Shown: in pieces, positions 8,889 through 17,495 of the stretch
Numbering within the stretch: position 1 is the first letter of the stretch
How the letters are laid out: each line of letters begins with the position of its first letter
Assembly: GCA_910584575.1 (NCBI GenBank)
Contig: CAJUBG010000006.1
Location: 1-64,000 of the forward strand
Reading direction: 5' to 3'
Length of the DNA: 64,000 bases
From: an uncultured Dorea sp.
GTDB taxonomy: Bacteria; Bacillota; Clostridia; Lachnospirales; Lachnospiraceae
The notes under the pieces: model-generated
What the model was told of the DNA's origin: nothing
What the model saw: only the letters and a program-made list of their open reading frames with translations
Databases searched by the model: none
Made by a program: the position numbers and the translations under genes

Positions 8889-9029
8889 AGATAGTTGATA
8901 AGGACATCAACTATCTCCCCCTCAATAAAGCAAAGCACCTGGGGGCTTGCCCCTGGTGCCGCACTTTAACTCTCATTCCTTTAACTACTATAATAACAAC
9001 GAAACCCGTTATCCCTTGTGGATAGCGGG
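8889..9029. terminator. Three stacked hairpins between convergent trkA and malQ
   Basis: Between the converging genes lie three stem-loops. The first is a perfect 11-bp stem, AGATAGTTGAT (8889-8899) with ATCAACTATCT (8906-8916). The second is GCACC/GGTGC flanking GGGG/CCCC with one mismatch (8935-8959). The third is CCCGTTATCC (9005-9014) with GGATAGCGGG (9020-9029). None has a perfect T run, but together they probably form a two-way termination region. Confidence 0.5.
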
Positions 9030-9057
9030 CTTTCGCTGTTTACAGGTGATTTTTCCC

Positions 9058-10548
9058 TTAACGCCCATACCTCCTGGTAATCGCCAGAATCTCACCCTTA
9101 AGTTCATCCGACAAATCAGCCTTTGTAAGCCTCCACCGCCAGTTCTTTCCCACGGTAGAAGGCTGGTTCATCCGGCAGCTATTGTCAAGCCCCATATAAT
9201 CCTGTAACGGAATAATACAAGTCTTAGCGCTGCTTCTCATCACAAGGGCAATGAAGGACTTATACAGCAACTCCTTTGGCGTATGGTGGTCGCACATATA
9301 ATCCCTGGCAGCATTCAATTCATCCTTGGTAATAGAGTCCAGCCATCCGACGATGGTTTCATTGTCATGTGTGCCAGTGTAGGCTACGCTGTTCTCCAAG
9401 TAATTATGAGGCAGATAATCGTTGGCAGAACCGGAATCCCTGGAGTCAAATGCGAACTCAAGCACCTTCATCCCAGGAAAGCCGCTTTCGTGAACCAGCC
9501 AGCGTACAGAATCCGTCACATACCCCAGATCCTCCGCAATCACCTCATGATGCCCTAAATGCTGCTCCATACACTGGAACAGTTCAATTCCAGGCCCCTT
9601 TTCCCAGTGGCCGTTTACGGCAGACTTATCCCCGTAAGGGATGGAATAATATTCGTCGAATCCGCGGAAATGATCAATTCTCAGTACATCATACATCTGG
9701 AAACAGTATGCCAGACGGGAAATCCACCACTTATAGTTCGTGTCCCTGTGGTAATCCCAACGATAGAGGGGATTCCCCCAGAGCTGGCCTGTGGCGGAGA
9801 AGCCGTCCGGCGGACAGCCTGCCACCGCAAGAGGAACATTCTTTTCATCCAACTGGAACAGCTCTGGATGCGCCCAGGTATCCGCGCTGTCCATGGCCAC
9901 ATAGATGGGGATGTCTCCGATTAAGCGGATACCCTTCTGGTTGGCATAGTCCTTAAGCGCACTCCATTGTTCATGGAACTTAAATTGCAGATATTGATGG
10001 AATTCCACGTAAGGGTACAGTTCTTTATAGTATTCCTCCATGGCAGAGCTCTTGCGCAGGCGGATATCTAAAGGCCACTGGTCCCAGGAAACGTTTTCGT
10101 ACTGCTCTTTAATCGCCATGAAAAGGGCATAGTCGGAGAGCCACCATTTATTTTTTCTGACAAAATGCTGATAATCGTGGTTCTCTGTAATCCAGCTTCT
10201 CTGGTAGGCTTTATAGAGCAGAGTGTAGCGGTTTTTGTAGAGCTTCTCATAGTCTACCCTGTCTGCCTGCTCCCCAAAATCAATGGCATCACACTCCTCC
10301 TGATGAAGAACGCCCTCCTCAACGAGAGCCTCCAGGCTGATAAAATAGGGATTTCCTGCAAAAGTAGAAAAAGACTGGTAGGGGGAATCCCCATAGCTTG
10401 TAGGTCCAAGCGGAAGAATCTGCCAATAGGACTGTCCAGCCTCCTTGAGCCAATCGATAAAATCATATGCACTCTGGGAAAAACTGCCGATGCCATAGCG
10501 CGACGGCAGGCTGGTAATAGGGAGAAGAATCCCTGCTTTTCGTTTCAT
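9058..10548 (-). CDS. malQ: 4-alpha-glucanotransferase (amylomaltase, GH77)
   Basis: A 496-residue amylomaltase that transfers alpha-1,4-glucan segments between maltodextrins in the cytoplasm. GH77 hallmarks are seen: the N-terminal GILLPITSLPSRYGIGSFS, the nucleophile aspartate in RIDHFRGFDEYY, the acid/base glutamate in VIAEDLGYV and the third acid in GTHDNET. Length is normal. The minus-strand start follows CAGGAGGT. It is divergent from the LacI-family gene and lies beside the maltodextrin importer, which supports a role in processing imported oligosaccharides. Confidence 0.95.
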   Translation of the reverse strand: MKRKAGILLPITSLPSRYGIGSFSQSAYDFIDWLKEAGQSYWQILPLGPTSYGDSPYQSFSTFAGNPYFISLEALVEEGVLHQEECDAIDFGEQADRVDYEKLYKNRYTLLYKAYQRSWITENHDYQHFVRKNKWWLSDYALFMAIKEQYENVSWDQWPLDIRLRKSSAMEEYYKELYPYVEFHQYLQFKFHEQWSALKDYANQKGIRLIGDIPIYVAMDSADTWAHPELFQLDEKNVPLAVAGCPPDGFSATGQLWGNPLYRWDYHRDTNYKWWISRLAYCFQMYDVLRIDHFRGFDEYYSIPYGDKSAVNGHWEKGPGIELFQCMEQHLGHHEVIAEDLGYVTDSVRWLVHESGFPGMKVLEFAFDSRDSGSANDYLPHNYLENSVAYTGTHDNETIVGWLDSITKDELNAARDYMCDHHTPKELLYKSFIALVMRSSAKTCIIPLQDYMGLDNSCRMNQPSTVGKNWRWRLTKADLSDELKGEILAITRRYGR

Positions 10549-10570
10549 AAATGTTACCTCCTGATTTTAC

Positions 10571-10600
10571 ATAATATAAATGTACCTCTTTTTGTGTCAA
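10571..10600 (-). promoter_or_regulatory. Promoter of malQ
   Basis: Read on the minus strand, TTGACA (plus-strand 10595-10600) is followed after 18 bp by TATTAT (10571-10576), about 22 bases upstream of the malQ start codon. Confidence 0.65.
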
Positions 10601-10703
10601 AACGCAATCTGTATTTGATATTTAGTATCATTATGACAGAAAAATCAGAGAATTTTGTGCAAACTGTACATAAATGGAAAGGATGTTTATGCATTGATAA
10701 AAC

Positions 10704-10732
10704 TTGTTGCGGTTTTAAATATATGGTATAAT
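10704..10732 (+). promoter_or_regulatory. Promoter of the LacI-family gene
   Basis: TTGTTG (10704-10709), 17-bp spacer, TATAAT (10727-10732), with a TG one base before the -10 element (extended -10). Transcription would start near 10739. Confidence 0.6.
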
Positions 10733-10899
10733 AAATCGTATTAATATGCAGGCATGTCAGCAGATTTGAAAGAAATTTGTGACAGATGTGGCGTTAAAAA
10801 AGTCTCGGACGGCAGTTTGGTGCCGGGTCATGTTATCATGGATCGGCGAACGGACACCGGACGGGCGTATCTGTATGGGAATCGTTACGGAGGTGTAAG
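10733..10899 (+). other. Long GC-rich leader before the LacI-family gene
   Basis: About 160 bases separate the predicted transcription start from the ATG at 10900. The second half is richer in GC than its surroundings and can form short hairpins, for instance GGCA/TGCC-type pairing around 10812-10826. No riboswitch class was recognised. The rest of the 10549-10899 gap holds the two divergent promoters and nothing else that I can see. Confidence 0.35.
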
Positions 10900-11955
10900 A
10901 TGATAACGATCAAAGATATGGCCGACATGTTGGGCACCAGTACAACGACTGTGTCGAATGTTATCCATGGAAAGACGAGCGAGGTATCGCAGAAGACGGT
11001 AGAGAGAGTAGAGAAGCTTTTGGAAGAATATGATTATGTTCCGAACAACAGTGCAAGGAGTTTGACGCAGAATTGTTCTAAGATTATCGGCGTTGCGTTA
11101 AAGAGCCGGAAAGAGCAGTATGACAACATCCTTGCGGATCCTTTTTTCAGCGAATTGATTGGGTCGATTGAGGCTGAGATCCGAAGCAGGGGTTATTATA
11201 TGATGATTTATACATCCAATGATCTTACGGAGTTGATTCGGAATATCCTGACGTGGAATGTGGACGGGCTTTTGTTGCTCGGCATCCTTCATGATGATTT
11301 TGTGAGGATAAAGAGCAGGTACAAGAAGCCTGTGGTTTTAATAGACAGTTACGCCCCCAGGGATATTATGAATTATGTGAACGTGGGGCTGGAGGATGAG
11401 AGAGGGTCTTTTGAGATGACCTGCCACCTCTTAGAGAAAGGGCATCGGAGGATTGCATTTCTGGCAGATAACATGGAGGGCGTGGATTATACGCGCTATG
11501 TGGGGCACCAGAAGGCAATGGCAAAGTATGGGCTGAAAGCGGATGAGAAGGATTTGCTGATTATCCGGTCAGGGATGATGGAGAGGGAGTCAAGCCTTGA
11601 AGAACTATATTATCTCTCCAGGAATTATACGGCGTTTATGTGCTGCTCAGATTACCACGCGGTAGTTTTGATGAGCTATTTCAGTGACAGAGGAGTACGG
11701 ATTCCGGAAGATTTGTCTTTCACAGGCTTTGATGATGTCCTGTTGGCAAGAATTGTCCGTCCGGCTCTTACTACGGTCCGCCAGGATATTACCCGAAAGG
11801 GATGTCTTGCAGTCGATACGCTGCTTAAAATGATACAGGAGGAGGCGCAGCCTAAGTGGGATGTAAAGCTCCCGGTTGAGATTGTGATCAGGGACAGCGT
11901 GAAGACGATTTCCTCCTATGGAAGCCATGAACGGATAGAGATGAAAACAGAATAA
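10900..11955 (+). CDS. LacI family transcriptional regulator of the maltodextrin locus
   Basis: A 351-residue LacI/GalR-type regulator. The N-terminal helix-turn-helix plus hinge (residues 1-60) reads ITIKDMADMLGTSTTTVSNVIHG and ends in the YVPNNSARSLTQ hinge. A periplasmic-binding-like effector domain follows to about residue 340, with DDERGSFEMTCHLLEKGHRRIAFL and GFDDVLLARIVRPALTTVRQD. It sits between malQ and the binding-protein gene. Three 17-bp palindromic sites, of the even-symmetry type LacI proteins bind, lie downstream of it and before the importer, so it is the natural candidate to bind them. Confidence 0.9.
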   Translation: MITIKDMADMLGTSTTTVSNVIHGKTSEVSQKTVERVEKLLEEYDYVPNNSARSLTQNCSKIIGVALKSRKEQYDNILADPFFSELIGSIEAEIRSRGYYMMIYTSNDLTELIRNILTWNVDGLLLLGILHDDFVRIKSRYKKPVVLIDSYAPRDIMNYVNVGLEDERGSFEMTCHLLEKGHRRIAFLADNMEGVDYTRYVGHQKAMAKYGLKADEKDLLIIRSGMMERESSLEELYYLSRNYTAFMCCSDYHAVVLMSYFSDRGVRIPEDLSFTGFDDVLLARIVRPALTTVRQDITRKGCLAVDTLLKMIQEEAQPKWDVKLPVEIVIRDSVKTISSYGSHERIEMKTE

Positions 11956-11979
11956 AAGAGGCGGTTTTGCCGTCAGTAC

Positions 11980-12020
11980 AGAGGATAAATCCAGTGTGGA
12001 GGATATGTCCTCTTTTTTTT
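11980..12020 (+). terminator. Terminator after the LacI-family gene
   Basis: AGAGGA (11980-11985) can pair with TCCTCT (12008-12013). A shorter alternative stem, GAGGA-TATG-TCCTC, lies inside it. A run of eight T follows. Confidence 0.65.
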
Positions 12021-12031
12021 GACGGAATTCG

Positions 12032-12048
12032 ACCTTTTTCGCATAAGG
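12032..12048 (-). promoter_or_regulatory. LacI-type operator copy 1
   Basis: Read on the minus strand, CCTTATGCGAAAAAGGT. It is one of three copies of the 17-bp element MCTTATGCGNAAAAGGT before the binding-protein gene. This copy is inverted and lies about 100 bp upstream of copy 2. Confidence 0.6.
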
Positions 12049-12102
12049 AAATGTGTTGTGAATTTGTACAAAAATTAATATTTAAAATTGTATAATTTAT
12101 AT

Positions 12103-12129
12103 AAATTTTCGTTTTTTAAACGAAAATTT
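12103..12129. repeat. Perfect 12-bp inverted repeat
   Basis: AAATTTTCGTTT (12103-12114) is repeated inverted at 12118-12129 with a TTT loop. It lies just downstream of a TATAAT hexamer (12091-12096) and upstream of the main promoter. It could be a terminator-like hairpin or a protein site; its role is unknown. Confidence 0.5.
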
Positions 12130-12132
12130 AAA

Positions 12133-12149
12133 ACTTATGCGTAAAAGGT
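12133..12149 (+). promoter_or_regulatory. LacI-type operator copy 2
   Basis: ACTTATGCGTAAAAGGT, ending one base before the -35 hexamer of the importer promoter. It is a palindrome-like match to copies 1 and 3. Confidence 0.65.
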
Positions 12150-12150
12150 A

Positions 12151-12179
12151 TTGCTAGTTTACATAATTAGTGCTAATAT
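12151..12179 (+). promoter_or_regulatory. Promoter of the sugar ABC importer
   Basis: TTGCTA (12151-12156), 17-bp spacer, TAATAT (12174-12179). Operator copy 2 abuts its upstream side and copy 3 covers the region just after the predicted start of transcription, a layout suited to LacI-type repression. Confidence 0.65.
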
Positions 12180-12192
12180 ATGAGACAAGATA

Positions 12193-12209
12193 CCTTATGC
12201 GCAAAAGGT
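12193..12209 (+). promoter_or_regulatory. LacI-type operator copy 3
   Basis: CCTTATGCGCAAAAGGT, the most symmetric copy: a near-perfect even palindrome around a central GCGC. It lies about 30 bases upstream of the binding-protein start codon, in the early transcribed region. Confidence 0.7.
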
Positions 12210-12238
12210 GAAAAAATAATTAAATTGTGGAGGACAAA

Positions 12239-13558
12239 ATGAAAAGGAAAGTTATTGCAGCATTTTTGGCAGCGACAATGGTATTAGGCTTAGCGGCATG
12301 CGGCTCATCAGGTGGAGATTCCGGAGACGGCGGTTCATCAGGCGGTTCATCCTCCAAGTCAGACGGAAAGACAATCCGTCTGGTCAACGGTAAGATTGAG
12401 ATTGACGGAACTCTGAAAAAGCTGGCTGAGATGTATAAGGAAGAAACCGGCGTTACGGTTGAGATCGAGTCTATGGGAGGAGGCGTTGATATCCAGGGGA
12501 CGATCAAGGGTTACTACCAGGCTGGCAATATGCCGGATATCTTTGTAAATGGCCTCGCACCGGAATTTGCGAACTGGTCCGGAATGCTTGTAGATATGAG
12601 CGATGAGAAATGGGCGTCTGATACGGATAATGCATATACCGTGGAGGGAGAAGGAGTCGTAGGATATCCGTATACTGTCGAAGGTATCGGACTTGCATAT
12701 AATAAGGACATCTTAGAGAAAGCGGGTATTGATCCGACAACCTTGACGAATACTGAAAAACTGGAGGCAGCCTTCAAGGAGATGGATTCCAAGAAGGATG
12801 AACTTGGAATTACGGCAGTTGTAGGCTACTGTGCAGAGCCTACCAACCTCTATTGGTCCACAGGACAGCATTTATTCGCGAATTACATAGATGCAGGTCT
12901 TGATCGTGACGACACCACATACATTGACATGCTCAACGACGGCGGAAAGCTTGACGAGGAACGTCTGACTGATTTCGCTGAGTATGTAGGCGTTCTCAAC
13001 GAGTATTCTGACCCGTCACTGTTGGTTTCCGGTACATATGATCAGCAGATTTTGAATTTTGCGTCCGGCAAGTATGCATTCGTGACACAGGGCTCCTGGA
13101 TTGGCGCTACAATGATGACAGACGATAAGGCTGAGTATGATGCGGCAGGCAACTTTGAGGTTGGTATGATTCCATACGCATTCCAGGAGGGCATTGACAC
13201 GATCCTTACCAATTCTCCTTCCTGGTGGTCTATTTATTCTGAGGGTAACGTAGACGCAGCTAAGGCATTCTTACAGTGGATGTCAGAAGATGAGGCTCAG
13301 AAGGTTCTGGTTGAGGAAGCCGGATTTATCAGCCCATTCAAGTCCTGTACTTATGTTGCAGATGATCCGTTTGCTCAGGCTATGGTAGATTATATTGCTG
13401 ACGAGAAGACATCCTCATGGCACTGGCTTGACTTTAAGGAGGGCTATGCAATGAACTATACCGGCCAGGTATTTGCTGATTACGCGGCAGGCAGCCTTGA
13501 TACGGAAGGGTTCGTTAAGACAATACAGCAGGTTACAGAGGCTTGCTATGCAAACTAA
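12239..13558 (+). CDS. Sugar ABC transporter substrate-binding lipoprotein (maltodextrin type)
   Basis: A 439-residue extracellular binding protein. The start ATG at 12239 is chosen because the GGAGG site lies just upstream and it gives a clean lipoprotein signal: MKRK, a hydrophobic core, and lipobox LAAC with Cys21. A Gly/Ser-rich linker follows. The mature part is a family-1 solute-binding protein, with motifs such as GVVGYPYTVEGIGLAYNKDILEKAGIDP and FASGKYAFVTQGSWIG. The neighbouring permeases, malQ and GH13 enzymes suggest a maltodextrin or isomalto-oligosaccharide ligand, which remains an inference. Confidence 0.92.
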   Translation: MKRKVIAAFLAATMVLGLAACGSSGGDSGDGGSSGGSSSKSDGKTIRLVNGKIEIDGTLKKLAEMYKEETGVTVEIESMGGGVDIQGTIKGYYQAGNMPDIFVNGLAPEFANWSGMLVDMSDEKWASDTDNAYTVEGEGVVGYPYTVEGIGLAYNKDILEKAGIDPTTLTNTEKLEAAFKEMDSKKDELGITAVVGYCAEPTNLYWSTGQHLFANYIDAGLDRDDTTYIDMLNDGGKLDEERLTDFAEYVGVLNEYSDPSLLVSGTYDQQILNFASGKYAFVTQGSWIGATMMTDDKAEYDAAGNFEVGMIPYAFQEGIDTILTNSPSWWSIYSEGNVDAAKAFLQWMSEDEAQKVLVEEAGFISPFKSCTYVADDPFAQAMVDYIADEKTSSWHWLDFKEGYAMNYTGQVFADYAAGSLDTEGFVKTIQQVTEACYAN

Positions 13559-13603
13559 TTGTTCAAGGGTTTCATTCTTGAGATTAGACCACTGTTAAGG
13601 TGT

Positions 13604-13633
13604 GGACGGCAGCAGCTTGCTGCCGTCCTTTTT
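13604..13633 (+). terminator. Intra-operon terminator between binding protein and permeases
   Basis: A perfect 11-bp stem, GGACGGCAGCA (13604-13614) with TGCTGCCGTCC (13618-13628), 3-base loop and T run. No new promoter is obvious before the permease gene. Partial read-through here would keep binding-protein mRNA in excess over permease mRNA. Confidence 0.85.
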
Positions 13634-13687
13634 CATACCCGCGTAGGGTACAACAATGTTAAAAAATGAGAGAGAGGAGCTGTAACA

Positions 13688-14752
13688 ATGGCTGAAAACT
13701 CAAAAAATACAAAACTGTTGTCCTTCGTTCTCCTTGCCGCAGGAATTGCGGGCCTGGTGATCGCGCTGATCTTAGATTTCAGCGGCAGTAATGTATCTTA
13801 CAGGGGTGCGCTGCTGGTAATTGGCGCGATTTTATTCCTTGTAGGATTGTATTTTTTCCCAACGGTTGAACATCACCGCAGTATTATTAACTTTATATTT
13901 TTATTCCCGTTGCTATTTTCATTTGCCGTGACGGTACTAATCCCTCTGGGGCTTGGTATTATCTACTCATTCACAGACTGGAACGGCATCCGGCTGACAG
14001 GCTTTGTAGGATTTTTGAACTACACCACGATGTTTAAAGATCCGGCGTTTATCTGGTCTGTACTGCTTACATTTTTATTCGTAATTTTTAACATGGTGCT
14101 GATTAATGTAATTGGTTTCATGCTTGCCCTGCTCTGTACCTCCAAGATGCGAGGGATTAATTTCTTTCGGGCGGCTTATTTCCTCCCTAACCTCATCGGA
14201 GGTATCGTACTTGGTTACATCTGGCAGTTCGTATTCAATAACGTGCTCATCCAGATTACTTCAAAGTGGGGTATGGTGAACTCGGTGCTTTCAAACACAA
14301 AGACAGCGTTTGCGGCCATCGTGGTTGTATACATCTGGCAGTATGCAGGATATATCATGCTGATTTATGTAACCGGACTTACCACTGTCCCCAAGGATGT
14401 GTTGGAAGCGTCCCAGATTGACGGCGCCAATGCGCTTACGACTCTGTTCAGGATTAAGATTCCGATGATTGCATCCACGATTACAATCTGTACATTCCTG
14501 ACACTGACGTCTGCGTTTAAACAGTTCGATGTGAACATGGCGTTGACCAATGGTACAGGTTCTGTGGCGGACTTCATGGGGAACTATCTGACCAATGGTA
14601 CACAGATGCTCGCCCTGAATATCTACAATACGGCGATTACGAAGAACAGCTATGCTCTTGGCCAGGCGAAAGCCGTTCTGTTCTTCATCATCCTGGCAAC
14701 CGTATCCATAATTCAGGTTCGGATATCTAACAGCAAGGAGGTAGAGTTGTAA
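13688..14752 (+). CDS. Sugar ABC transporter permease, MalF-like
   Basis: A 354-residue permease of the binding-protein-dependent type. Two extra N-terminal hydrophobic segments (about residues 10-30 and 38-60) precede the usual six-helix core, resembling the longer MalF-type subunits. The EAA loop is seen as EASQIDGANALTTLFRIKIPMI near residue 240. It begins after an AGAGAGGAG site and its stop overlaps the second permease start (TAATG). It pairs with that protein to form the channel. Confidence 0.9.
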   Translation: MAENSKNTKLLSFVLLAAGIAGLVIALILDFSGSNVSYRGALLVIGAILFLVGLYFFPTVEHHRSIINFIFLFPLLFSFAVTVLIPLGLGIIYSFTDWNGIRLTGFVGFLNYTTMFKDPAFIWSVLLTFLFVIFNMVLINVIGFMLALLCTSKMRGINFFRAAYFLPNLIGGIVLGYIWQFVFNNVLIQITSKWGMVNSVLSNTKTAFAAIVVVYIWQYAGYIMLIYVTGLTTVPKDVLEASQIDGANALTTLFRIKIPMIASTITICTFLTLTSAFKQFDVNMALTNGTGSVADFMGNYLTNGTQMLALNIYNTAITKNSYALGQAKAVLFFIILATVSIIQVRISNSKEVEL

Positions 14753-15612
14753 TGAGAATGAAGAAATCCAATAAAATTATTTTTACGATTCTTGGCACGA
14801 TTGTTGCAATTTATACTCTGTTTCCATTTTACCTGGTTGTATTAAACACGTTTAAGAATGCCACCGGTATTGTGGCAAATCCGGTAGGAATCAGTGGAAT
14901 CAGTTTTTCACAGTTGATGGCCAATATCTCTGCGGTAGTTAATAACTCGAACTTTAACTTCTGGTATGCCTTCGGCACGTCTGTTGTGATTACGGTGCTG
15001 TCGCTGGTGCTGCTGGCATTGTTCGGCGGTATGGCGGCGTGGGTTATCTGCCGGAATAAGACCAAATGGTCAACTGCTATTTATATGGTTTTTATCGCAT
15101 CCATGATTATACCCTTCCAGGTTGTCATGCTGCCTTTGATTTCTACGTTCCGTGATGTAAGTGAGTTTATCGGTATCTCCATGCTTCAGTCTATTCCGGG
15201 TATCGTGTTCGCATACTGCGGCTTCGGCGGCGCTATGACCGTATTTATCCTGACCGGCTTTATCAAGGGTATTCCTTATGAGCTGGAGGAAGCCGCGGCG
15301 ATTGACGGCTGCTCTCCGGAGGGAACATTTTTTAGGATTATCTTCCCGCTTTTGACGCCGGTTATCACCACTGTTACCATCTTAAACGGTATGTGGATCT
15401 GGAACGACTACCTGTTGCCATCCTTGATGCTTGGACAGAACGGTAAGGTAAAGACCCTTCCGGTTGCGGTACAGGCGTTCGTAGGTTCCTACGTAAAACA
15501 GTGGGATCTGATTCTGACGGCTGCGCTTCTTGCTATCGTTCCGATGATCATTATCTTCCTGGTTGCCCAGAAGCAGATCATGAACGGAATGGTGGAAGGC
15601 GCTATCAAGTAA
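14752..15612 (+). CDS. Sugar ABC transporter permease, MalG-like
   Basis: A 286-residue second permease with six predicted helices. The EAA loop EEAAAIDGCSPEGTFFRIIFPLL lies near residue 180, and the usual MalG-type ending (AQKQIMNGMVEGAIK) is present. Its ATG overlaps the stop codon of the first permease. Together they form the heterodimeric channel energised by the MsmX-like ATPase encoded two genes downstream. Confidence 0.92.
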   Translation: MRMKKSNKIIFTILGTIVAIYTLFPFYLVVLNTFKNATGIVANPVGISGISFSQLMANISAVVNNSNFNFWYAFGTSVVITVLSLVLLALFGGMAAWVICRNKTKWSTAIYMVFIASMIIPFQVVMLPLISTFRDVSEFIGISMLQSIPGIVFAYCGFGGAMTVFILTGFIKGIPYELEEAAAIDGCSPEGTFFRIIFPLLTPVITTVTILNGMWIWNDYLLPSLMLGQNGKVKTLPVAVQAFVGSYVKQWDLILTAALLAIVPMIIIFLVAQKQIMNGMVEGAIK

Positions 15613-15637
15613 ATATTACGTATTGGAGGAGTCTGCT

Positions 15638-16351
15638 ATGAATTTGTTTGATATGAATGGTCCGTTGATGTACAATCTTGGGAAATTAGCGAATATCTTC
15701 CTGTGCAATGTGCTGTTCTGCCTGTTTTCCCTGCCGCTGTTTACCATAGGCGCGGCATTGTCGGCATTGTTCGCATGTATGCAGGCAATCTGGGATGAGG
15801 ACGAGGATGATATCATGGCGAAGCAGTTCTGGAATGCATTTAAGCAGAATTTCAGACAGGGGACTGTGCTGTGGCTTTTGTGCCTTTTGGCGTTTGCATT
15901 CCTGGGAATCTATTACTTTATCGTGTTAAGTATGACGGGCACGGTGGGACGGGTTTACAGGGTCAGCTTCTTTATGATGTGTCTGATCTTCCTGTTTGGG
16001 TTCCAGTATTTGTTCCCATTGCAGGCGAGATACAGAAACAGTATCAGGAATACATTGAAAAATGCATGGCTTCTCAGTATTGCGGCGCTGCCGTGGACGG
16101 TTTTAAGCATCCTGCTCATTGCAGGGGCGGTTTATCTTTCCTTCTTCATGAACCCTGACGGCGTGAGCCTGGCGGTGTTCTTGTGGGGAACCTTGGGCTT
16201 TGGGATTGTTGCATATCTGAACAGCATTTTCTTTAGGAAGGCTTTTCAGATGATTGATCCAAAGAAGTTAGAGGCAGCCCATGAAGCGCCAAGCGAGGCG
16301 TTGTTCATTGATGAAGAACATCGGACTGAGAAATCGCGTTATGCTAATTGA
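15638..16351 (+). CDS. DUF624 (YesL family) membrane protein
   Basis: A 237-residue membrane protein of the DUF624/YesL family, often found in Firmicute carbohydrate ABC loci. It begins MNLFDMNGPLMYNLGKLANI, with five predicted helices and a charged ESL-type C terminus. The ATG at 15638 is chosen because TTGGAGGAG lies eight bases before it; a longer in-frame TTG overlaps that ribosome site. Function is unknown; its constant position beside sugar permeases suggests an accessory or assembly role. Confidence 0.85.
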   Translation: MNLFDMNGPLMYNLGKLANIFLCNVLFCLFSLPLFTIGAALSALFACMQAIWDEDEDDIMAKQFWNAFKQNFRQGTVLWLLCLLAFAFLGIYYFIVLSMTGTVGRVYRVSFFMMCLIFLFGFQYLFPLQARYRNSIRNTLKNAWLLSIAALPWTVLSILLIAGAVYLSFFMNPDGVSLAVFLWGTLGFGIVAYLNSIFFRKAFQMIDPKKLEAAHEAPSEALFIDEEHRTEKSRYAN

Positions 16352-16377
16352 TTACTATAACTTGGAGGAGAATGATT

Positions 16378-17478
16378 ATGGCTTCAATCAGTTTTAAAAA
16401 TGTAACAAAGACCTATGATGGAGCGACATCTCCGGTTGTCCCGAATCTGAATCTGGAGATTAAGGATAAGGAATTCATTATCCTGGTAGGTCCGTCGGGA
16501 TGCGGGAAGTCCACCACTCTGCGTATGATCGCAGGGCTTGAGTCTATTACAGAGGGTGAGGTATATATCGGGGACCGGCTCGTTAATAAGGTTCCGCCAA
16601 AGGATCGTGATATCGCGATGGTGTTCCAGAACTATGCCCTTTATCCTCATATGAATGTATATAAGAACATTTCTTTCGGCCTGAATCTTCGCAAGGAGGA
16701 TAAAGCCGAGATTGACCGCCGTGTACACGAGGCGGCGAAGATTCTTGACTTAGAGCATCTTCTGAACCGTAAGCCGAAGGAGTTGTCCGGCGGTCAGCGT
16801 CAGAGGGTTGCCCTTGGCCGCGCTATGGTCCGCAACCCTGCCGTATTCCTTCTGGATGAGCCTTTGTCCAACCTGGACGCCAAGCTGCGCGCATCCATGA
16901 GGACGGAGATTGCCAAGCTTCATCAGAGGCTTGATATTACCTTTGTGTATGTAACTCATGACCAGACAGAGGCCATGACTATGGGTGACCGTATCGTTGT
17001 CATGAAAGAGGGAATCGTTCAGCAGTTTGATACCCCTCAGGTGCTCTATGATACCCCTGATAATCTGTTTGTGGCAGGGTTCATCGGCAGCCCGCAGATG
17101 AATTTCATGGACGCTCAGATTAAGCAGGAGGGCGGTAAGCTCTACTCAGTTGTGAAGGGCAATCAGTTGTTGATACCGGATTTCAAGAAGGAGGCGCTGA
17201 CTCCTTATGTGGGAAAAACCGTTGTGATGGGACTTCGTATCGAGGATTTCCTTCCGAAAGAGAAGATGACAAAGGATAATACGCTGGCGGCAGAGATGAA
17301 TTTCAGTGAATTGATGGGCGCGGATTACCACTTACACCTGTCTGTGGAGGACATACCGCTTACCATGAAGATTTCTTCAACAGAGAAGCCCCTTGAGAAA
17401 GGGCCGGCGAAGATTGCGGCCAATATGGATAAGGCTCATTTCTTCGATAAGGATACGGAAAAGGCAATCTGCCACTAG
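16378..17478 (+). CDS. Sugar ABC transporter ATP-binding protein (MsmX/UgpC type)
   Basis: A 366-residue ATPase. It has Walker A GPSGCGKST (near residues 39-47), signature LSGGQRQRVALGRAMVRNP, Walker B VFLLDEPLSNLDAKLR and the switch in VTHDQTEAMT. The C-terminal OB-fold (TOBE) regulatory domain starts near residue 235 (GFIGSPQMNF). The ATG at 16378 lies seven bases after GGAGGAG; an ATG at 16372 is too close. Inclusion in the operon is notable because many Firmicutes use one shared MsmX elsewhere for several importers. Confidence 0.93.
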   Translation: MASISFKNVTKTYDGATSPVVPNLNLEIKDKEFIILVGPSGCGKSTTLRMIAGLESITEGEVYIGDRLVNKVPPKDRDIAMVFQNYALYPHMNVYKNISFGLNLRKEDKAEIDRRVHEAAKILDLEHLLNRKPKELSGGQRQRVALGRAMVRNPAVFLLDEPLSNLDAKLRASMRTEIAKLHQRLDITFVYVTHDQTEAMTMGDRIVVMKEGIVQQFDTPQVLYDTPDNLFVAGFIGSPQMNFMDAQIKQEGGKLYSVVKGNQLLIPDFKKEALTPYVGKTVVMGLRIEDFLPKEKMTKDNTLAAEMNFSELMGADYHLHLSVEDIPLTMKISSTEKPLEKGPAKIAANMDKAHFFDKDTEKAICH

Positions 17479-17495
17479 GAAAGGAAGAACAGAAT

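Noticed and set aside
8935..9029. Hairpins between trkA and malQ as a small RNA or attachment site
   Set aside because: Position between converging genes makes transcription termination the simpler reading; no promoter for an RNA was seen.
10165..10731. 188-codon plus-strand frame across the malQ start and promoter region
   Set aside because: Mostly antisense to malQ and runs through the promoter region; no ribosome site or recognisable domain.
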